DNA of 64,000 nt, from the NCBI RefSeq assembly GCF_022012415.1, contig NZ_JAKLTR010000001.1, positions 558,001-622,000 on the forward strand. Reading direction: 5' to 3'. Below the pieces are notes generated by a model that saw nothing but the letters and a program-made list of their open reading frames with translations, was not told the DNA's origin and did no database searches. The DNA comes from Terrimonas ginsenosidimutans (GTDB lineage Bacteria; Bacteroidota; Bacteroidia; Chitinophagales; Chitinophagaceae). Numbering within the stretch: position 1 is the stretch's first letter; each line of letters opens with the position of its first letter. The position numbers and the translations under genes were made by a program. Below, one piece after another: positions 8,865 through 17,656 of this stretch.

Positions 8865-9572
8865 ATGAGTTTAACTATTCCATATCATATTTTTCCGCTG
8901 GGGGATTCTGCGATGACAGTGGATTTTGGCAGCAGGATCAGCCCGGAGTTGAATAGTGCTGTGATGAAGCTATATCATGAGCTTCAACTTACTCCCCTCC
9001 CGGGAATGGTAGAAGCGGTGCCGGCATACAGCTCCCTGAGCGTGCATTATGATCTGCTGTATTGCAGCCGCCACCGGCCTGCGGAGCAGACGGTATTTGA
9101 GTGGATGGGGGAATTGCTGGATAAGCGCCTTAGGAAACTTGATTATGAAGAGATCATTCCTTCCCGGGAAGTGGTCGTGCCTGTTTGTTACGATATCTCT
9201 TTGGCCCCGGATCTTGAGATGCTGGCGCGGGAGAGAAATCTCTCTGTAGAGGAAGTGATCCATCTGCATCAGGCTGCTCCGTATCGTGTATACCTGTTGG
9301 GCTTTCTGCCGGGATTTACCTATCTCGGGGAGACCGATGAACGGATCGCAATGCCAAGAAAAATGCAGCCAAGCCCGGTAGTTGCGGGAAGTGTGGGAAT
9401 TGCGGGCCGGCAAACGGGGATCTATTCCCTGTCATCGCCGGGAGGCTGGAATATCATCGGCCGCACTCCGCTGAAATTATTTGATAAAGACCGTGAACCG
9501 CTTACGCTTCTTAAGCCGGGCGATATCATAAAATTCGTTTCAATCAGTAAAGATGAATTTGAGGATCATTAA
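8865..9572 (+). CDS. pxpB: 5-oxoprolinase subunit PxpB (KipI-like)
   Basis: A 235-residue protein of the KipI/PxpB family. It has the N-terminal FPLGDSAMTVDFG and the C-terminal cyclophilin-like signatures GFLPGFTYLGE, VAGSVGIAGRQTGIY and SPGGWNIIGRT. With PxpC and PxpA it forms the ATP-dependent prokaryotic 5-oxoprolinase that opens the ring of 5-oxo-L-proline (pyroglutamate) to give L-glutamate, removing a spontaneous glutamine breakdown product. In Bacillus the KipI homologue also inhibits the sporulation kinase KinA, a role not expected here. It is first in the operon and overlaps pxpC by about 20 bp, indicating translational coupling. Confidence 0.94.
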   Translation: MSLTIPYHIFPLGDSAMTVDFGSRISPELNSAVMKLYHELQLTPLPGMVEAVPAYSSLSVHYDLLYCSRHRPAEQTVFEWMGELLDKRLRKLDYEEIIPSREVVVPVCYDISLAPDLEMLARERNLSVEEVIHLHQAAPYRVYLLGFLPGFTYLGETDERIAMPRKMQPSPVVAGSVGIAGRQTGIYSLSSPGGWNIIGRTPLKLFDKDREPLTLLKPGDIIKFVSISKDEFEDH

Positions 9573-10548
9573 ATCAGGGGTGCTGGACACTGTTCAGGAT
9601 CAGGGGCGATATGGCTGGCAGCATATCGGGATCAATGCGTCTGGCGCGATGGATCGTTTTTCTGCAGAGCTGGCAAATGCGCTGGTAGGAAATGATTCTG
9701 CACAGCCTGTATTGGAAATGCATTTTCCCGCGGCCTCCCTTTTCTTTGAGCAACCATCATTGATCGCAATATGTGGCGCCAATTTTTCGGCTGTTCTGAA
9801 TGGAGAACCTGTACCCTGCTATCAGCCGATCCTCGTAAATAAATACAGCATTCTCCAGTTCGAACGCCTGAACCAGGGGGCTCGCGCCTACCTCGCCATA
9901 GAAGGCGGAATGAATATCGGTAAATGGCTAAATAGTTACAGTACGCATCTTAAAGCGGGGGCGGGCGGTCACGCCGGACGACCCTTGTCAACAGATGACG
10001 AGATCAGGCTGAATTCATCGGTCGACTGGCAATCTTATCTGGAGCGAAATGAGTTTCGTGTACTACCCTGGCGCGCGTCAGACTTTTGGGAAAAAGAGCC
10101 GGTTGATGAGATCTATATTTTACCGGGAAGGGAGTTTTCGGGTCTAACGGAATTGTCGCAACTCAGTCTCACGGGTAAAACATTTACCCTTACACCTCAG
10201 TCGGACCGGATGGGTTACCGGTTGCTGGGAGATCCTCTTGAGATGCAGAACAGGGAGGAAATGATCTCCACTGCCGTTACGTTTGGAACGATCCAGTTAC
10301 TGCCGAATGGACAGCTCACCATTCTCATGGCAGATCATCAGACGACAGGGGGCTACCCACGGATAGCGCACGTTATATCTGCTCATCATTCAAGACTCGC
10401 GCAGCTTTCCCCCGCAGAAAAGTTGCGTTTCCGGATAACAGACTACAGTATGGCGGAGGTGCTTTATCGCAGGCAACAACAGCATTTGCACCAGATCAGG
10501 TATGCCTGTCAATTAAAACTTGAATGGTTTATTCATGCCGGTCATTGA
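9553..10548 (+). CDS. pxpC: 5-oxoprolinase subunit PxpC (KipA-like)
   Basis: A 331-residue member of the biotin-dependent carboxyltransferase-like KipA/PxpC family. It opens with KSGVLDTVQDQGRYGW and the ASGAMDRFSAELAN segment. Later blocks AICGANFSA, LAIEGGM, PQSDRMGYRL and ADHQTTGGYPR are characteristic, the last near the predicted active site. It acts with PxpB in the ATP-driven phosphorylation step of 5-oxoproline hydrolysis. The start codon lies inside the end of pxpB and the stop lies inside the start region of pxpA. The gene order B-C-A is that of many bacterial pxp operons. Confidence 0.94.
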   Translation: MNLRIIKSGVLDTVQDQGRYGWQHIGINASGAMDRFSAELANALVGNDSAQPVLEMHFPAASLFFEQPSLIAICGANFSAVLNGEPVPCYQPILVNKYSILQFERLNQGARAYLAIEGGMNIGKWLNSYSTHLKAGAGGHAGRPLSTDDEIRLNSSVDWQSYLERNEFRVLPWRASDFWEKEPVDEIYILPGREFSGLTELSQLSLTGKTFTLTPQSDRMGYRLLGDPLEMQNREEMISTAVTFGTIQLLPNGQLTILMADHQTTGGYPRIAHVISAHHSRLAQLSPAEKLRFRITDYSMAEVLYRRQQQHLHQIRYACQLKLEWFIHAGH

Positions 10549-11275
10549 CATCAACTGCGATATGGGTGAAGGTGTCGGTAATGATGCCGCGCTGATGCCT
10601 TACATCAGCTCTGCAAATATTGCCTGCGGTTATCACGCAGGAGATATGGATACGATGAACACGGTGATAGAACTTGCCATGGCGCATGATGTTTCCATAG
10701 GCGCTCATGTCTCGTTTCCCGATAAAGAGAATTTCGGCAGAAGTGAAATGCAGCTGCCGTTGAACGAAATTTATGTCCTGGTGCAGGACCAGCTCCGGTT
10801 GATGATCCAACTTGCAAAGGGTAAGAACGCTTCTGTAAAACATATCAAGCCGCATGGAGCGTTGTATAATATGTCTGCGAGGCAGGTCCGTCTTGCAAAG
10901 GTGATCGCGCAGGCTGTTGCAGATATCGATCCGTCCATGGTACTGATGGGTTTGAGCGGGAGCTGTTCTATTATCGAGGCGGATAAGCTCGGGTTGAAAA
11001 CAGCAAGTGAAGTGTTTGCCGACCGACGGTATGAGGAGGATGGCAGTCTTCGTTCCCGGTCTTTGCCCGGTGCAATGATCGAAAATGAGGAGGAGGCGTT
11101 GCAACAGGTGCTGCAAATGATCATGCGAAAATCAATCACGGCCTTTTCCGGCAAGCAGATCCCTGTTTCTGCAGATACGATATGCATACATGGTGATGGA
11201 GCACACGCGGTCGAGTTTGCAAAAAGAATTCATCACACACTAAAAGATCAATCTGTTGCCATCAAAGCTTTTTAA
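10535..11275 (+). CDS. pxpA: 5-oxoprolinase subunit PxpA (LamB/YcsF family)
   Basis: About 246 residues, starting at MPVIDINCDMGEG; an upstream ATG at 10520 exists, but family members begin at this motif. Family signatures are DINCDMGEG, ANIACGYHAGD (a His/Asp metal-type site), SIGAHVSFPD, VKHIKPHGALYN and the C-terminal ICIHGDGAHAV. PxpA is a TIM-barrel-like subunit required, with PxpBC, for ATP-dependent conversion of 5-oxoproline to glutamate. It overlaps pxpC at its start and the NRAMP-like gene at its end, so all four genes form a tightly coupled operon. Confidence 0.95.
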   Translation: MPVIDINCDMGEGVGNDAALMPYISSANIACGYHAGDMDTMNTVIELAMAHDVSIGAHVSFPDKENFGRSEMQLPLNEIYVLVQDQLRLMIQLAKGKNASVKHIKPHGALYNMSARQVRLAKVIAQAVADIDPSMVLMGLSGSCSIIEADKLGLKTASEVFADRRYEEDGSLRSRSLPGAMIENEEEALQQVLQMIMRKSITAFSGKQIPVSADTICIHGDGAHAVEFAKRIHHTLKDQSVAIKAF

Positions 11276-12458
11276 GTTCAAGCAATGGGGCGGTGCCGGC
11301 CTGGGTGCCGCATTCCTGATGGCGAATTCATCCATCGGCCCGGGATTTCTCACGCAGACAACCGTATTCACGCAACAACTATTGACCAGCTTTGGCTTTG
11401 TTATTCTTATATCAATCCTGATCGACATTGGTGCGCAGCTGAATACCTGGAGGATCCTTGCGGCAAGTGAGCTACGGGCGCAGGATATCTCCAACAAGCT
11501 ACTGCCAGGCCTCGGTTATGTTTTATCTGTACTGGTCGTATTAGGCGGTTTTGCATTTAACATCGGCAATATTGCGGGTTGTGGGCTGGGGTTGAATGTT
11601 CTAACGGGAATGTCCTTTGAAAAAGGTGCAATGATCAGCGCAGTATTTGCGCTTTTACTTTTCTGGGCGAGAGAGATCGGGTCAATGCTGGATGGTTTTA
11701 CCAAGATCGTTGGAACGGTAAAGATCCTGTTAACGCTTTTCATCGCGTTCAGTGCTCATCCGCCTTTGGCAACAGCCATACATCATACGATAATTCCAGA
11801 GAAGATCAGTGTTGCCGCAATCGTAACAATCGTTGGGGGAACAGTTGGAGGATATCTTACGTTTTCAGGAGCACACAGGCTGCTTGATGCCGGTATAAAA
11901 GGCAAACAAAATCTTGGAAAGGTGAACAGAAGTGCAATACAGGGAATTGCCATTTCTACCCTGATGCGTTTTGTACTATTCCTTGCAACGGTTGGCGTAC
12001 TACTTCAGGGAGCGGTGCTTGACAGGAATAACCCGGCCTCAACGGTATTTGGTTTTGCGGCCGGCGAGATCGGGTTAAGAATATTCGGCGTTGTATTATG
12101 GAGCGCGGCAATCTCTTCGGTGATCGGAGCATCCTATACATCCGTGTCGTTCATCAAAACATTTCATCCTTCATTGCAGAAACATGAACGGCTCTGTATT
12201 TCGATCTTCATCATCCTCACAACGTTTGTGTTTGTTGCTGTGGGAAAGCCAACAGAGCTGCTGCTGCTTGCCGGTGCTGTGAATGGACTGATCCTCCCCA
12301 TTGCCTTATCGATAATGTTGATTGCGGCAACAAAGCCACGTATCATGCAGGATTATAAACATCCGGTCTGGATGCAGTTGACCGGGTGGACGGTTGTGGC
12401 AGTAATGGGATGGATGGGTGGTATAGCTATCCAGGAAACGATACACAAAATGTTCTAA
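11256..12458 (+). CDS. NRAMP-superfamily transporter of the pxp operon (YcsG-like)
   Basis: A 400-residue integral membrane protein with about 11 hydrophobic segments, resembling NRAMP/YcsG transporters, which accompany ycsF-kip operons in Bacillus. The first frame codon is TTG (11256), inside the end of pxpA. The next in-frame ATG lies in the middle of TM1, so TTG is the better start. The TM1 motif is SSIGPGFLTQ, where metal-transporting NRAMPs have DPGN, and the TM6 region reads FSGAHRLLDAG in place of a methionine-containing metal motif. Canonical metal ligands are therefore absent. Its place in the operon suggests uptake of 5-oxoproline or a related compound; this is inference. Confidence 0.85.
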   Translation: MPSKLFKFKQWGGAGLGAAFLMANSSIGPGFLTQTTVFTQQLLTSFGFVILISILIDIGAQLNTWRILAASELRAQDISNKLLPGLGYVLSVLVVLGGFAFNIGNIAGCGLGLNVLTGMSFEKGAMISAVFALLLFWAREIGSMLDGFTKIVGTVKILLTLFIAFSAHPPLATAIHHTIIPEKISVAAIVTIVGGTVGGYLTFSGAHRLLDAGIKGKQNLGKVNRSAIQGIAISTLMRFVLFLATVGVLLQGAVLDRNNPASTVFGFAAGEIGLRIFGVVLWSAAISSVIGASYTSVSFIKTFHPSLQKHERLCISIFIILTTFVFVAVGKPTELLLLAGAVNGLILPIALSIMLIAATKPRIMQDYKHPVWMQLTGWTVVAVMGWMGGIAIQETIHKMF

Positions 12459-13387
12459 TAGTTATCCGGTTTGTTTGTTCTCCATTCTCCGGGAGGAAGT
12501 CCATATTTTTTTCTGAAGGCGGTAATAAATCCCGCAACCGTTTCATAGCCGGCCTTTTCGGCAATATCTTTTATCAGTATTGGTGTTGTTTCCAATAGCT
12601 CTAATGCGTACTGCATCCGCAGGTTCATCAGGTGGCCAAACATACCTACATGGAAAACTGAACGGAAGTCTTTCTTTAATTTGAATTCATTTGTACCGGT
12701 CTTCCTTGCCAGGTCCTGGATAGAAAAATGCTGAAGGAGGTTTTCACGAATGATCCTGTCTGCTTCATATACAGCATTTAATTCAGCCGCAGAAAGATGA
12801 TCATACGATGAGGGTTGTAAGGAAAGATGTGAAAAGAAGAGTTCGCGGACGGAGTTCTCATAATAAAAATTATGGAGAGTGGGTTGATACTTGTTGAACA
12901 ACAGGTCACTGCAAAGCCTTTGCATACCTGCCGGAAGGGTCATGATCTGGCCGGCAGTTTTTCCGATCTGAATTGCATCTGCCTCATCCATGATCATTGA
13001 GGCACTAAGATAACGGCACCGGGCGTCCGGGGAAATGTTAAAGACAGATACATTGTCTTTTGTGACGCGGTATTGACCAGCCCTTATTGTTGTGCCGCCG
13101 TTTTGCAGATCATTTACCTGTGCTGTGCCATCGAGCATGATCTCTATTCGCCAGCGATCACTGTCTTCTTTTATAGAGAAAGAAAGTTGCGCATTCTTAA
13201 ATGTTTGGAAAATTCTATAGCTGATCCTGAAATCGGGTTGATCGTATTCCTGGAAATCTGCGGCAAATGCTGTCCCTTCTGCGCACCAGTAATTACTGCC
13301 GGGCAGTCGCGCACCTTTAAACTTTCTGAGAGATGATGCAACAAGCTGAACAGTCTGACCACCGGATAAGGTTAGTTCAGGAATCAT
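12455..13387 (-). CDS. AraC-family transcriptional regulator
   Basis: A 310-residue protein whose last 95 residues form the double helix-turn-helix AraC domain: FSIQDLARKTGTNEFKLKKDFRSVFH, then LETTPILIKDIAEKAGYETVAGFITAFRKKYGLPPGEWR, with the typical GYxxxxxFxxAFRKxYGxxP signature. The N-terminal 200 residues are a divergent sensing and dimerisation domain with no recognised ligand motif. Its stop overlaps that of the convergent NRAMP-like gene by 4 bp, so it may regulate the pxp operon, although divergence from its own upstream genes gives no direct evidence for that. Confidence 0.92.
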   Translation of the reverse strand: MIPELTLSGGQTVQLVASSLRKFKGARLPGSNYWCAEGTAFAADFQEYDQPDFRISYRIFQTFKNAQLSFSIKEDSDRWRIEIMLDGTAQVNDLQNGGTTIRAGQYRVTKDNVSVFNISPDARCRYLSASMIMDEADAIQIGKTAGQIMTLPAGMQRLCSDLLFNKYQPTLHNFYYENSVRELFFSHLSLQPSSYDHLSAAELNAVYEADRIIRENLLQHFSIQDLARKTGTNEFKLKKDFRSVFHVGMFGHLMNLRMQYALELLETTPILIKDIAEKAGYETVAGFITAFRKKYGLPPGEWRTNKPDNY

Positions 13388-13514
13388 TCCGTTTGAACGC
13401 GTTTCTATCTATCAAATATCTTTAGATGGGTATTAAAAAAGTTTATTGAATGGGATTATTTTGCGCGATTTCAAAAAAGCGGATAATATATCAGGAAAGT
13501 ATGCTGCAATCGGG

Positions 13515-14816
13515 TCAGATTGTTTTTTCTGCGATGACAGGATCCGCTTTTGTGATATGGTAAACGCGGTATTCACCAGGTTCCAGTGAGTAGGTTTCTT
13601 TGCGGGCAACGACTACTGTTTTTTCAGAGAATAATTCTTTGTACACACCAGCAACTGCAGGATGATTGAAATGACAAATGCTTTTTGACGGCGCAAGATT
13701 CAGGCACACAAAAACCGTATCATCCCGGCGCCTGCAGAGATAGATGAGCACGTCCGGGTGGCCTGATGGAATCAGTAACACCGATGCACTGTCTTTGAGC
13801 GCTTTGCTTTTTTTACGGAACGTAAGTAAAGTTTTATAGAACTCATGAAGCTCTATCTCTCCATTCCAGTCGATCGAATCCTTTTCAAAGAAAGCAAGCC
13901 GTTTGAGGTTAGGTTTTTCCTGGCCTGAATAGATCAGTGGGATACCGGGCCATGTACAACTGAAAACGGCCAGCGCCTTTGCGGCTGCTCCGTATTTTTC
14001 ATATTCAGTTCCCCAGTAAGTGTTTTCATCATGATTTGATGTGAATAGCAGTTTTCTTGCGCCGACCGGGTAGCGGGCGTAAGAATGCAATATGGGTAAT
14101 ACATTGGCGAGTGTGAGTTCCGGCGGATCCTTTTTGTATTTGTCAAGTGCGCGCATGGCTTCCCATCCATAAGTGAGATCGAAGGCTTCATGATATTCCA
14201 GTATTTCACATTCTGCCAGCCAGAACAATGGCTTTAAGGAATCACATTGTGCGCGTGCTTCTATCCAGAAGTCGAGCGGAACGGTACGCGCCATGTCACA
14301 ACGAAATCCGTCGATGTCATACTCACTGATCCAGTATTTCATAGACCGGAGCATTTCTATACGCATCTCCGGGATATCATAATTGAGATCTATCACATCA
14401 ACCCAACCGTAGAGTTCGGTGAAATTTCCTTTATCATCTTTCCGGTACCATTGCGGATACTTTTGCGTCCATTGATGATCATAACCTGTATGGTTTGCCA
14501 CCCAGTCAATAATGACTTTCATTCCCAGTGAATGAGCCGAGCGGATCAATTCTTTGAAGTCTTCTGCATTTCCATAGGCGGGATCAATTTCTGTATAAGA
14601 GCTGGCGGCGTAGTAACTACCATAAGTGCCCTGTCTTTTTTCAACACTGATCGGAGTGATGGGCATCAACCAGATAATTTCAATACCCATGTCATGCAGG
14701 CGCGGAAGATGTGTCGCGAAAGCCTGCAGCGTTCCTTCTGGAGTGTATTGCCGGACATTCACTTCGTAAATGTTTGTTCCGTCTGCCCAGGAAATAATTG
14801 GAAAAGCGGTGCTCAT
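13515..14816 (-). CDS. GH13 alpha-amylase-family enzyme, intracellular
   Basis: About 433 residues from MSTAFPIISW; an upstream in-frame ATG at 14852 would add 12 residues but lacks support. It has no signal peptide. GH13 regions are visible: VIIDWVANHTG (region I), DGFRCDMA with the nucleophile Asp (region II), AECE with the acid/base Glu (region III) and TSNHDEN with the transition-state Asp (region IV). A C-terminal beta domain follows (YSLEPGEYRVYHI). The enzyme should hydrolyse or rearrange alpha-glucans in the cytoplasm. Exact specificity, such as neopullulanase-like or glucosidase, cannot be read. It is divergent from a second GH13 gene. Confidence 0.9.
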   Translation of the reverse strand: MSTAFPIISWADGTNIYEVNVRQYTPEGTLQAFATHLPRLHDMGIEIIWLMPITPISVEKRQGTYGSYYAASSYTEIDPAYGNAEDFKELIRSAHSLGMKVIIDWVANHTGYDHQWTQKYPQWYRKDDKGNFTELYGWVDVIDLNYDIPEMRIEMLRSMKYWISEYDIDGFRCDMARTVPLDFWIEARAQCDSLKPLFWLAECEILEYHEAFDLTYGWEAMRALDKYKKDPPELTLANVLPILHSYARYPVGARKLLFTSNHDENTYWGTEYEKYGAAAKALAVFSCTWPGIPLIYSGQEKPNLKRLAFFEKDSIDWNGEIELHEFYKTLLTFRKKSKALKDSASVLLIPSGHPDVLIYLCRRRDDTVFVCLNLAPSKSICHFNHPAVAGVYKELFSEKTVVVARKETYSLEPGEYRVYHITKADPVIAEKTI

Positions 14817-15037
14817 TCTTTCTTTTTTATGCTCTTGAAAAACAACTAGCATACCATTGATGAATATGATGCTGCTTATTTAACGAATGGCAACAGTTTT
14901 AAATGAATTTTAATGAGTATCTAATAGTTAGCACGATCATTTCCGGTATGATTATTTGTTATAGTACCGGGTTGTGGTTACACAATGCTTGTGAATCACC
15001 TGTTTAACTTAAAAATCAACTCTTCCCCACCTCAAAT

Positions 15038-16516
15038 ATGGAAAACTTTACCCTTTTTCAATTCTTCCACTGGTATTATGATGCAGATGGTAATTTGTGG
15101 CAACATGCAAAAAATGAAGCGGATCGGTTGGCTGATTGGGGCGTAACGCATATTTGGCTTCCACCGGCATATAAATCTTTTAAAGGCATACATGAGCCCG
15201 GTTATGCAGTATATGACCTTTATGATCTGGGTGAGTTTGATCAGCAGGGCAGTGTGCGTACGCGATACGGAACAAAACAGGAGTATCTTGATTGCATCAA
15301 AGCATTACAGGCAAAGGGGATCAATGTGCTGGCAGATATCGTTCTCAATCATAAACTCGGTGCTGATGAAATGGAGAACATTCCTGTCCGCAAAGTAAGT
15401 GATGAGAATCGCAATGAATACACTAGCGAACCGATTATGATCGACGCGTATACAAAATTCACCTTTCCCGGAAGAAAAGGGAAGTATTCAACGTATGAAT
15501 GGGACTGGCATTCATTCACCGGTGTTTGTAATGATAACGACATTCACATTATTCTCAATGAATACAGCAATGGTACCTGGGAAGAAATGCTTGAGGAGGA
15601 AAACGGTAATTATGATTACCTGATGGGGAATGATATTGAATTCAGAAACCCGCATGTAAGAAAGGAATTGAAGAAGTGGGGTGAGTGGTACGTAAAAACA
15701 ACCGGTGTGGATGGTTTCCGACTTGATGCATTAAAACATATTACGCCTAATTTCTTCCCGGAATGGCTGGACCATCTTGATAAGCGGTTTAAAAAGCATT
15801 TTTTCTGTGTGGGAGAATACTGGCAGAATAATGTGTATGCGTTAATGAATTATATCGCTACAACAGGCGAGCGTGTGCGTTTATTCGATGTTCCTCTTCA
15901 TTTTAATTTCTATGATGCTTCACAACGCGGAGAGGATTATGACCTTCGGCAGATCTTTGATAATTCACTTGTGAAAGAAAAACCTGAATCTGCGATCACT
16001 TTTGTGGATAATCATGATACGCAGCCATTACAGGCGTTACAATCAACTGTTGAGTACTGGTTCAAGCCGCTGGCTAATGCAATGACGCTGCTACGTGACC
16101 AGGGAATTCCCTGTCTTTTTTATCCCACGATCTATGAAGCGAAATATGTTGACTACCAGGATGGCGAGGAGATCTATATAGAACTCAATAATATCGAAGC
16201 GGTGATCACGATGGCAAAAGTGAGAAGTCGTTTGGCGTATGGTCCTCAGCACGATTATTTCACTCATGCGAACATGATCGGATGGACGAGAGAGGGTATT
16301 GATGAAAAGCCGTCAAGCGGTTGCGCGGTTCTGCTGAGCAACAATACTGATGGGCAGGAGGAAATGTATGTTGGCGAACGGCTGGCAAATAAAGTATTTA
16401 TCGATGTCTGCGGCGGGCGGGAAGAAAGAGTTCAGATCGATGAAGCGGGGAAAGGGATCTTCTTTACAAACGGAAGATCTGTATCCGTTTGGGTGCAGGA
16501 AGGCAGTTTAAGCTGA
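15038..16516 (+). CDS. amyA: Cytoplasmic alpha-amylase, GH13_5-like
   Basis: A 492-residue enzyme without a signal peptide, resembling cytoplasmic bacterial alpha-amylases (E. coli AmyA group, GH13_5). It starts TLFQFFHWYYDADG and has WLPPAYK, LADIVLNHKLG (region I), DGFRLDALKHI (nucleophile Asp), CVGEYW (acid/base Glu) and ITFVDNHDTQP (region IV). A long domain B between barrel strand 3 and helix 3 (DENRNEYTSEP to ILNEYSNG) is normal for the group. It should endo-hydrolyse alpha-1,4 glucan in the cytoplasm, probably in glycogen or maltodextrin use. The divergent promoter region with the other GH13 gene suggests co-regulation. Confidence 0.93.
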   Translation: MENFTLFQFFHWYYDADGNLWQHAKNEADRLADWGVTHIWLPPAYKSFKGIHEPGYAVYDLYDLGEFDQQGSVRTRYGTKQEYLDCIKALQAKGINVLADIVLNHKLGADEMENIPVRKVSDENRNEYTSEPIMIDAYTKFTFPGRKGKYSTYEWDWHSFTGVCNDNDIHIILNEYSNGTWEEMLEEENGNYDYLMGNDIEFRNPHVRKELKKWGEWYVKTTGVDGFRLDALKHITPNFFPEWLDHLDKRFKKHFFCVGEYWQNNVYALMNYIATTGERVRLFDVPLHFNFYDASQRGEDYDLRQIFDNSLVKEKPESAITFVDNHDTQPLQALQSTVEYWFKPLANAMTLLRDQGIPCLFYPTIYEAKYVDYQDGEEIYIELNNIEAVITMAKVRSRLAYGPQHDYFTHANMIGWTREGIDEKPSSGCAVLLSNNTDGQEEMYVGERLANKVFIDVCGGREERVQIDEAGKGIFFTNGRSVSVWVQEGSLS

Positions 16517-16575
16517 GAGAAAGGGTTACAGGCATGCACTTTGCTTTGGTATCTTATAAGCCTTAATTAAAATTT

Positions 16576-16812
16576 ATGACACCATTTTTTGATGAAGCAA
16601 AGCTTAGCCAGCTGAAGGTTGAGCTGAGCGACCTGGATCGGGAATATGTAGATGTGGATGGCATCAAGCTGAAACCAAGTCAGTGCTATCGTATTGAAAC
16701 CGATCCTGCGCATGTGTTGTTCAATACAAATTGCCCGGGTCAGTTAAAAGACAGAATTCAAGCTTTACTGCAAAAGTATTTGCCAGGGGATGAAAGTAGC
16801 GCATCAAAATAA
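16576..16812 (+). CDS. Small conserved-looking protein, unknown
   Basis: A 78-residue soluble acidic protein with two Cys (QCYRIE and NTNCPGQL) and no signal peptide or membrane segment. The sequence looks structured (LSQLKVELSDLDREY, ALLQKYLPG) but belongs to no family I recognise. The downstream TPR-like gene starts inside its 3' end (overlap about 23 bp), so the two are probably translated together and may act together. The spacer after the amylase stop is about 60 bp, so it may also be part of the amylase transcript. Confidence 0.7.
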   Translation: MTPFFDEAKLSQLKVELSDLDREYVDVDGIKLKPSQCYRIETDPAHVLFNTNCPGQLKDRIQALLQKYLPGDESSASK

Positions 16813-17221
16813 GGAGCTTCCGGTATCCGGAGAAGACATCCTGAAGCAGGCTCAACGGTTTGAAAAAGACGGGGAGCTGGCGGATGCGGCAAAACTGTAT
16901 CTGCGTCATCTTAAGATGCTGCCGGGAAATGAATATGCTTTTTCCCGGTTGATGATCATTTACCGGAAGCAGCGGGATGTGGAGAAGGAGCTGGCAGTAA
17001 TAGACCGTGCGATAAAAGCATTGCAGGCAATATTTAAGAAGAGCTTAAAGGTTGCGCCGACGAGAAAAACGGTTGAGATCAGCAGAAAACTGATGAAGGC
17101 GATGGGCCTTGCTGATAACAGAGGTGTTGAGCTGAATGAAAGGGAACCATTGCGGAAGTGGAGAAAACGGAAGGAATTGCTGGAGAGGCGATTGCATGGG
17201 GCAAAAAAGAAAGCACGGTGA
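16790..17221 (+). CDS. TPR-like helical protein, unknown
   Basis: A 143-residue basic, all-helical cytoplasmic protein. Residues of about 15-85 (EDILKQAQRFEKDGELADAAKLYLRHLKMLPGNEYAFSR and the following helix pair) fit two tetratricopeptide-like helical hairpins. The C-terminus is strongly basic (WRKRKELLERR and AKKKAR) and could bind nucleic acid or an acidic partner. It begins inside the upstream 78-residue gene. No catalytic motif is visible and the function is unknown. Confidence 0.7.
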   Translation: MKVAHQNKELPVSGEDILKQAQRFEKDGELADAAKLYLRHLKMLPGNEYAFSRLMIIYRKQRDVEKELAVIDRAIKALQAIFKKSLKVAPTRKTVEISRKLMKAMGLADNRGVELNEREPLRKWRKRKELLERRLHGAKKKAR

Positions 17222-17588
17222 TAGAGGGGTAAAGAAAGATGTATGCTTAAAAAGCGAAGAGACAATGCCGGGAGTACGTAGAGAATATGGGTTGACTGTA
17301 GGAGTGCGGTAAGACCTTTGTACAGTTATGGTACACTTAGCGACCGTTTTACCGGGGAAAATTGTAGAGAAACGGTACACTTATTTTTCACGCTGCCGTA
17401 TGCCGGGGATCGTTCATTCCCCAGCTCCGGGATGTAGCCGGTATGTTTCAGCTTTCAGGGATAAGGTGTACCCTGGGTAAAGCCGGCCGATGACTGGTAT
17501 CATTTCACATTTGCCGGGCATGGCAGAATCATCAACATTATTACCGTTGCGCACGCAAGAAAAATATTCATCCAAAGATCAAGCGCAT
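17222..17588. other. Intergenic stretch without a gene
   Basis: I see no gene here. A 10-bp direct repeat GGTACACTTA occurs twice about 45 bp apart (near 17330 and 17374), with a related inverted GGTGTACC at about 17464. It could be a binding site, or chance. Confidence 0.4.
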
Positions 17589-17654
17589 CAAGAATGTATA
17601 AAGTAAAAAGCCGTATTGCAATCGCAATACGGCTTTTTACTTTATACATTCTTG
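17589..17654. terminator. Very long perfect palindromic bidirectional terminator
   Basis: Two perfectly complementary 31-bp arms surround a 4-nt AATC loop. The inner arm is GC-rich (GCCGTATTGC) and flanked by A5/T5 tracts, so it can terminate on either strand. It sits between the convergent TPR-like and MG2/plug genes. Arms this long without a mismatch are unusual for a terminator. Confidence 0.9.
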
Positions 17655-17656
17655 TC

